DNA of 8,933 nt from Muribaculaceae bacterium (GTDB lineage: Bacteria > Bacteroidota > Bacteroidia > Bacteroidales > Muribaculaceae): NCBI GenBank assembly GCA_020026215.1, contig JAHHQT010000077.1, positions 1-8,933 of the forward strand, given 5' to 3'. Under the pieces are notes generated by a model. That model searched no databases. It saw nothing but the letters and a program-made list of their open reading frames with translations, and was not told where the DNA came from. This document shows positions 7,098 to 8,933 of the stretch, one piece after another (within the stretch, counting starts at the first letter, position 1; the number at the start of each line of letters is the position of its first letter). The translations under genes and the position numbers were made by a program.

Positions 7098-7586
7098 ATG
7101 GGAAAGTGTAATTTTCGCGTAGGTTTTGGGTATGATGTGCACAAGTTGGTCGAAGATAGAGAACTTTGGCTAGGCGGTGTATTGATTCCACATACAAAAG
7201 GATTGTTGGGACACAGTGATGCAGACGTGGCTATCCATGCATTGTGTGATGCTTTGTTGGGTGCTGCTGCTTTGCGTGACATCGGTTTCCACTTTCCTGA
7301 TACTGACCCTCGTTACAAGGGTATCGATAGTAAGAAACTATTGGTTGAGGTGGTTAAATTATTGAAGACTCATGGCTATTCTGTAGGTAATACAGATTTG
7401 ACTATTTGTGCTGAACAACCAAAACTAAATCCACATATTCCTGAAATGCGCCAAGTCTTGGCTAATTGTATGGACGTTGATGTAGATTGTGTATCTGTCA
7501 AGGCAACAACTTCTGAAAAATTAGGCTTTACAGGTCGTGGCGAGGGGATGTCGGCTTATGCTACAGTTCTTATTGTAAAGGAATAG
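7098..7586 (+). CDS. ispF: 2-C-methyl-D-erythritol 2,4-cyclodiphosphate synthase
   Basis: IspF is a cytoplasmic homotrimeric enzyme of the MEP isoprenoid pathway. It cyclises CDP-ME 2-phosphate to ME-2,4-cyclodiphosphate with release of CMP (EC 4.6.1.12). The 162-residue length is normal. Visible motifs are RVGFGYDVH with metal ligands Asp13 and His15, LGHSDADVAIHALCDALLGAA (37-57) with the conserved His39 and metal ligand His47, DIGFHFPDTDP (the flexible substrate loop) and KATTSEKLGFTGRGEG near the C-terminus. All key residues are present. The start lies 1 bp after the porV stop with no room for a separate promoter, so it is probably translated from the porV mRNA, as in P. gingivalis, where I recall the same order. 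The last 17 bp overlap the 3' end of the opposing gene. Confidence 0.97.
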   Translation: MGKCNFRVGFGYDVHKLVEDRELWLGGVLIPHTKGLLGHSDADVAIHALCDALLGAAALRDIGFHFPDTDPRYKGIDSKKLLVEVVKLLKTHGYSVGNTDLTICAEQPKLNPHIPEMRQVLANCMDVDVDCVSVKATTSEKLGFTGRGEGMSAYATVLIVKE

Positions 7587-8577
7587 AGTCTTCCTTTGCG
7601 TAAATGGTTTGCATGATTTTCCGTGCCACTTTCGGACGGAAATGTGACCATTCAAAGTAGTTATTGATATTGGTAGTAATTTCGTTTACTCCCGAAAAAT
7701 CATAAATCTTATCAGCTCCGAAGATTTCCTTTAAGAAGGATAAGTCTTCGGGGTTTATTTTTATCTTGTTCCAAAGCGGATTAATCACAATCTTATAATT
7801 GCTGTTGTGTCTTTTGAGAATATCGCGCATGGTGATTAATCGTTGTTTTTGTGTCTCGTTCAGTTCTGGGAATGAAACGGAATCGGGGCGTGCCGCTTCT
7901 CTGAAACGGCGTAAGCGTACCATGTCGTTCTGCAATTCCTCTTCGTTCACGCGATAGGCAATTTCATTGGTTTTGTAATCGTAATAGATGTAATCATCTT
8001 TCATTACTTCCCAAGTGGCATCGCAAATGTTGCCAGTGATTTGATGATAAAAATAAGCGTAAATAAATTTGGCATTCAAAAATTTGATGAAACAGTCCAT
8101 TTGTAATCTAAAATAGTTGTTGTCGCTTAATTCCGGCGGCAGCATTTGCATAGACTCTTTCTGAATGAACATATCCGTATCGAAAGAAATTAATGCATTT
8201 TGGATTCGCTGCCCTTTTTCATCAATATATTGCATTTTGCGAGCCATGGTATAGAGAGTTTCTGCTGAACTGTTAAAATGGTAGCAATGGGTATTCTTGC
8301 CAATATACTTTTGCCAATCTTCAATTCTGAAGTGCTCGCTGCGAGAATTACCAAAGATGTAAGAATCGTAATTTTCGGTGGAATATAATTTTTCGTATGT
8401 TTTAAACGTAATATATTGCGAGTTGAGTTCTACACCGCGATAACCCTCTTGGGGGTAGAAAGGTACTTGCGGATGAATAATCTTGAAAGGATCACATATT
8501 GTATATACTATCATCAGCAATACTATAGGTATTGTTGCTATCATCAATTTTATGGAGAATCGGTGTAATCGTTTCAT
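7570..8577 (-). CDS. SGNH-like membrane-anchored protein, partner of MBOAT acyltransferase
   Basis: I chose the ATG at 8577 (335 residues, MKRLHRFSIK...), because the longer frame reaching 8769 would run backwards over the neighbouring MBOAT gene and reads as nonsense. The protein has an N-terminal signal-anchor helix (about residues 9-28), then a soluble domain facing the periplasm. YDSYIFGNSRSEHF carries G-N-S-R-S at 76-80, the usual block I of SGNH-like proteins encoded beside MBOAT genes, with Ser78 as the candidate nucleophile. Near the C-terminus FEWSHFRPKVARKIM has His312 in the place of the family's D-x-x-H, with Glu309 instead of Asp. NPLW (267-270) lies in a typical beta strand. Together with the upstream MBOAT protein it probably O-acylates an exported glycan, as AlgX/AlgJ-type proteins do for alginate; substrate unknown. 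It begins 11 bp after the MBOAT stop. Function is inferred from motifs and neighbour. Confidence 0.7.
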   Translation of the reverse strand: MKRLHRFSIKLMIATIPIVLLMIVYTICDPFKIIHPQVPFYPQEGYRGVELNSQYITFKTYEKLYSTENYDSYIFGNSRSEHFRIEDWQKYIGKNTHCYHFNSSAETLYTMARKMQYIDEKGQRIQNALISFDTDMFIQKESMQMLPPELSDNNYFRLQMDCFIKFLNAKFIYAYFYHQITGNICDATWEVMKDDYIYYDYKTNEIAYRVNEEELQNDMVRLRRFREAARPDSVSFPELNETQKQRLITMRDILKRHNSNYKIVINPLWNKIKINPEDLSFLKEIFGADKIYDFSGVNEITTNINNYFEWSHFRPKVARKIMQTIYAKEDSIPLQ

Positions 8578-8588
8578 GTTTTGTTCAG

Positions 8589-8933
8589 TTAAAATTGAAA
8601 ATAGATGAAGTCTTCGCTGGAACTCAAATACATAAATATTACGACAATGATTGTGTAATAGATAGAGTGACGTAATGTTCTGGACTTGACAACTCCTCCA
8701 ATGTCGAAGGAATGATTGTGCTTGCGCATCAGCCATTCCACAGTAAACATGATGACGATAAATGCACAAACTCGTTTGTCATTAGTAGGTATGCTGAAGG
8801 TGAAGGTTGTGAACATTCGCTTGATATATAGCCATGCTTCGGTGATATTTGGAGAACGGAATATAATCCAACCTAATGTGACGATAGAGAAAGTAGTGAT
8901 GACTTTAACTAACTTTTCTACAGAAGCCAATAG
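8589..8933 (-). CDS. MBOAT-family O-acyltransferase, C-terminal fragment (5' end outside window)
   Basis: Only the last ~115 residues are in the window; the frame is open at the right edge (CTA TTG...), and the apparent TTG start at 8930 is internal. The visible part has three hydrophobic segments: ITTFSIVTLGWIIFRSPN (about residues 10-30), CAFIVIMFTVEWLM and YYTIIVVIFMYL, ending in SSSEDFIYFQF. The GWIIFRS...EAW helix and the FIYFQF ending are characteristic of the DltB/AlgI-like MBOAT proteins of Bacteroidales. These integral inner-membrane enzymes pass acyl groups, usually acetyl, across the membrane to an extracytoplasmic glycan acceptor. The active-site His is not in the visible part. 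It lies just upstream of the SGNH-like gene and is probably co-transcribed with it. Confidence 0.85.
   Translation of the reverse strand, partial: LLASVEKLVKVITTFSIVTLGWIIFRSPNITEAWLYIKRMFTTFTFSIPTNDKRVCAFIVIMFTVEWLMRKHNHSFDIGGVVKSRTLRHSIYYTIIVVIFMYLSSSEDFIYFQF

Noticed and set aside
8578..8769. 64-residue N-terminal extension of the SGNH-like frame on the - strand (start at 8769)
   Set aside because: It overlaps the MBOAT gene in another frame, has no hydrophobic or family-like sequence, and the ATG at 8577 gives a proper signal-anchor start 11 bp after the MBOAT stop.
1..8933. CRISPR arrays, tRNA/rRNA genes, insertion sequences
   Set aside because: No regularly spaced repeats, no tRNA-like cloverleaf, no transposase-like frame and no terminal inverted repeats were seen; coding density is near complete.

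Overview
The window looks like a chromosomal segment of a Bacteroidales bacterium, most likely of the Prevotellaceae or a close relative. The supporting signs are moderately AT-rich DNA, type IX secretion system (T9SS) genes found only in the Bacteroidota, a Bacteroidota-type promoter (TTTG ... TAnnTTTG), and A-rich rather than strong Shine-Dalgarno start regions. The order FAH-family gene, porU-like gene, porV, ispF matches, from memory, the porU/porV neighbourhood of Porphyromonas gingivalis (PG0025-PG0028).

Layout, left to right. (1) The C-terminal third of a PorU-type C25 sortase, canonical in its tail, enters from the left edge and ends at 1145. (2) An 84-bp gap carries a promoter and an inverted repeat overlapping its -7 element. 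(3) A rex gene encodes an NADH/NAD+-sensing repressor. (4) It overlaps by 4 bp a small fumarylacetoacetate-hydrolase-fold protein that has lost its recognisable metal and catalytic residues. (5) Ten bases later comes a second, complete PorU-like C25 protein (1125 aa) with a divergent C-terminal half. (6) porV, the outer-membrane attachment-complex barrel, follows after 56 bp, and (7) ispF after 1 bp. All of these are on the + strand. (8) On the - strand, converging on ispF with a 17-bp overlap, are an SGNH-like membrane-anchored protein and, upstream of it, the C-terminus of an MBOAT O-acyltransferase that runs off the right edge.

How the genes may work together: PorU and PorV belong to the T9SS attachment complex, which removes the C-terminal sorting domain of secreted cargo and attaches the cargo to anionic LPS at the cell surface. 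The unusual features are the two PorU-type proteins flanking rex and the pseudoenzyme, and the placement of a redox-sensing repressor as first gene of the apparent transcription unit that contains the second sortase. That suggests, without proving it, redox-linked control of a specialised sortase. IspF (isoprenoid precursor synthesis) is probably co-transcribed with porV. The MBOAT/SGNH pair is an independent module, probably for O-acylation of a cell-surface glycan.
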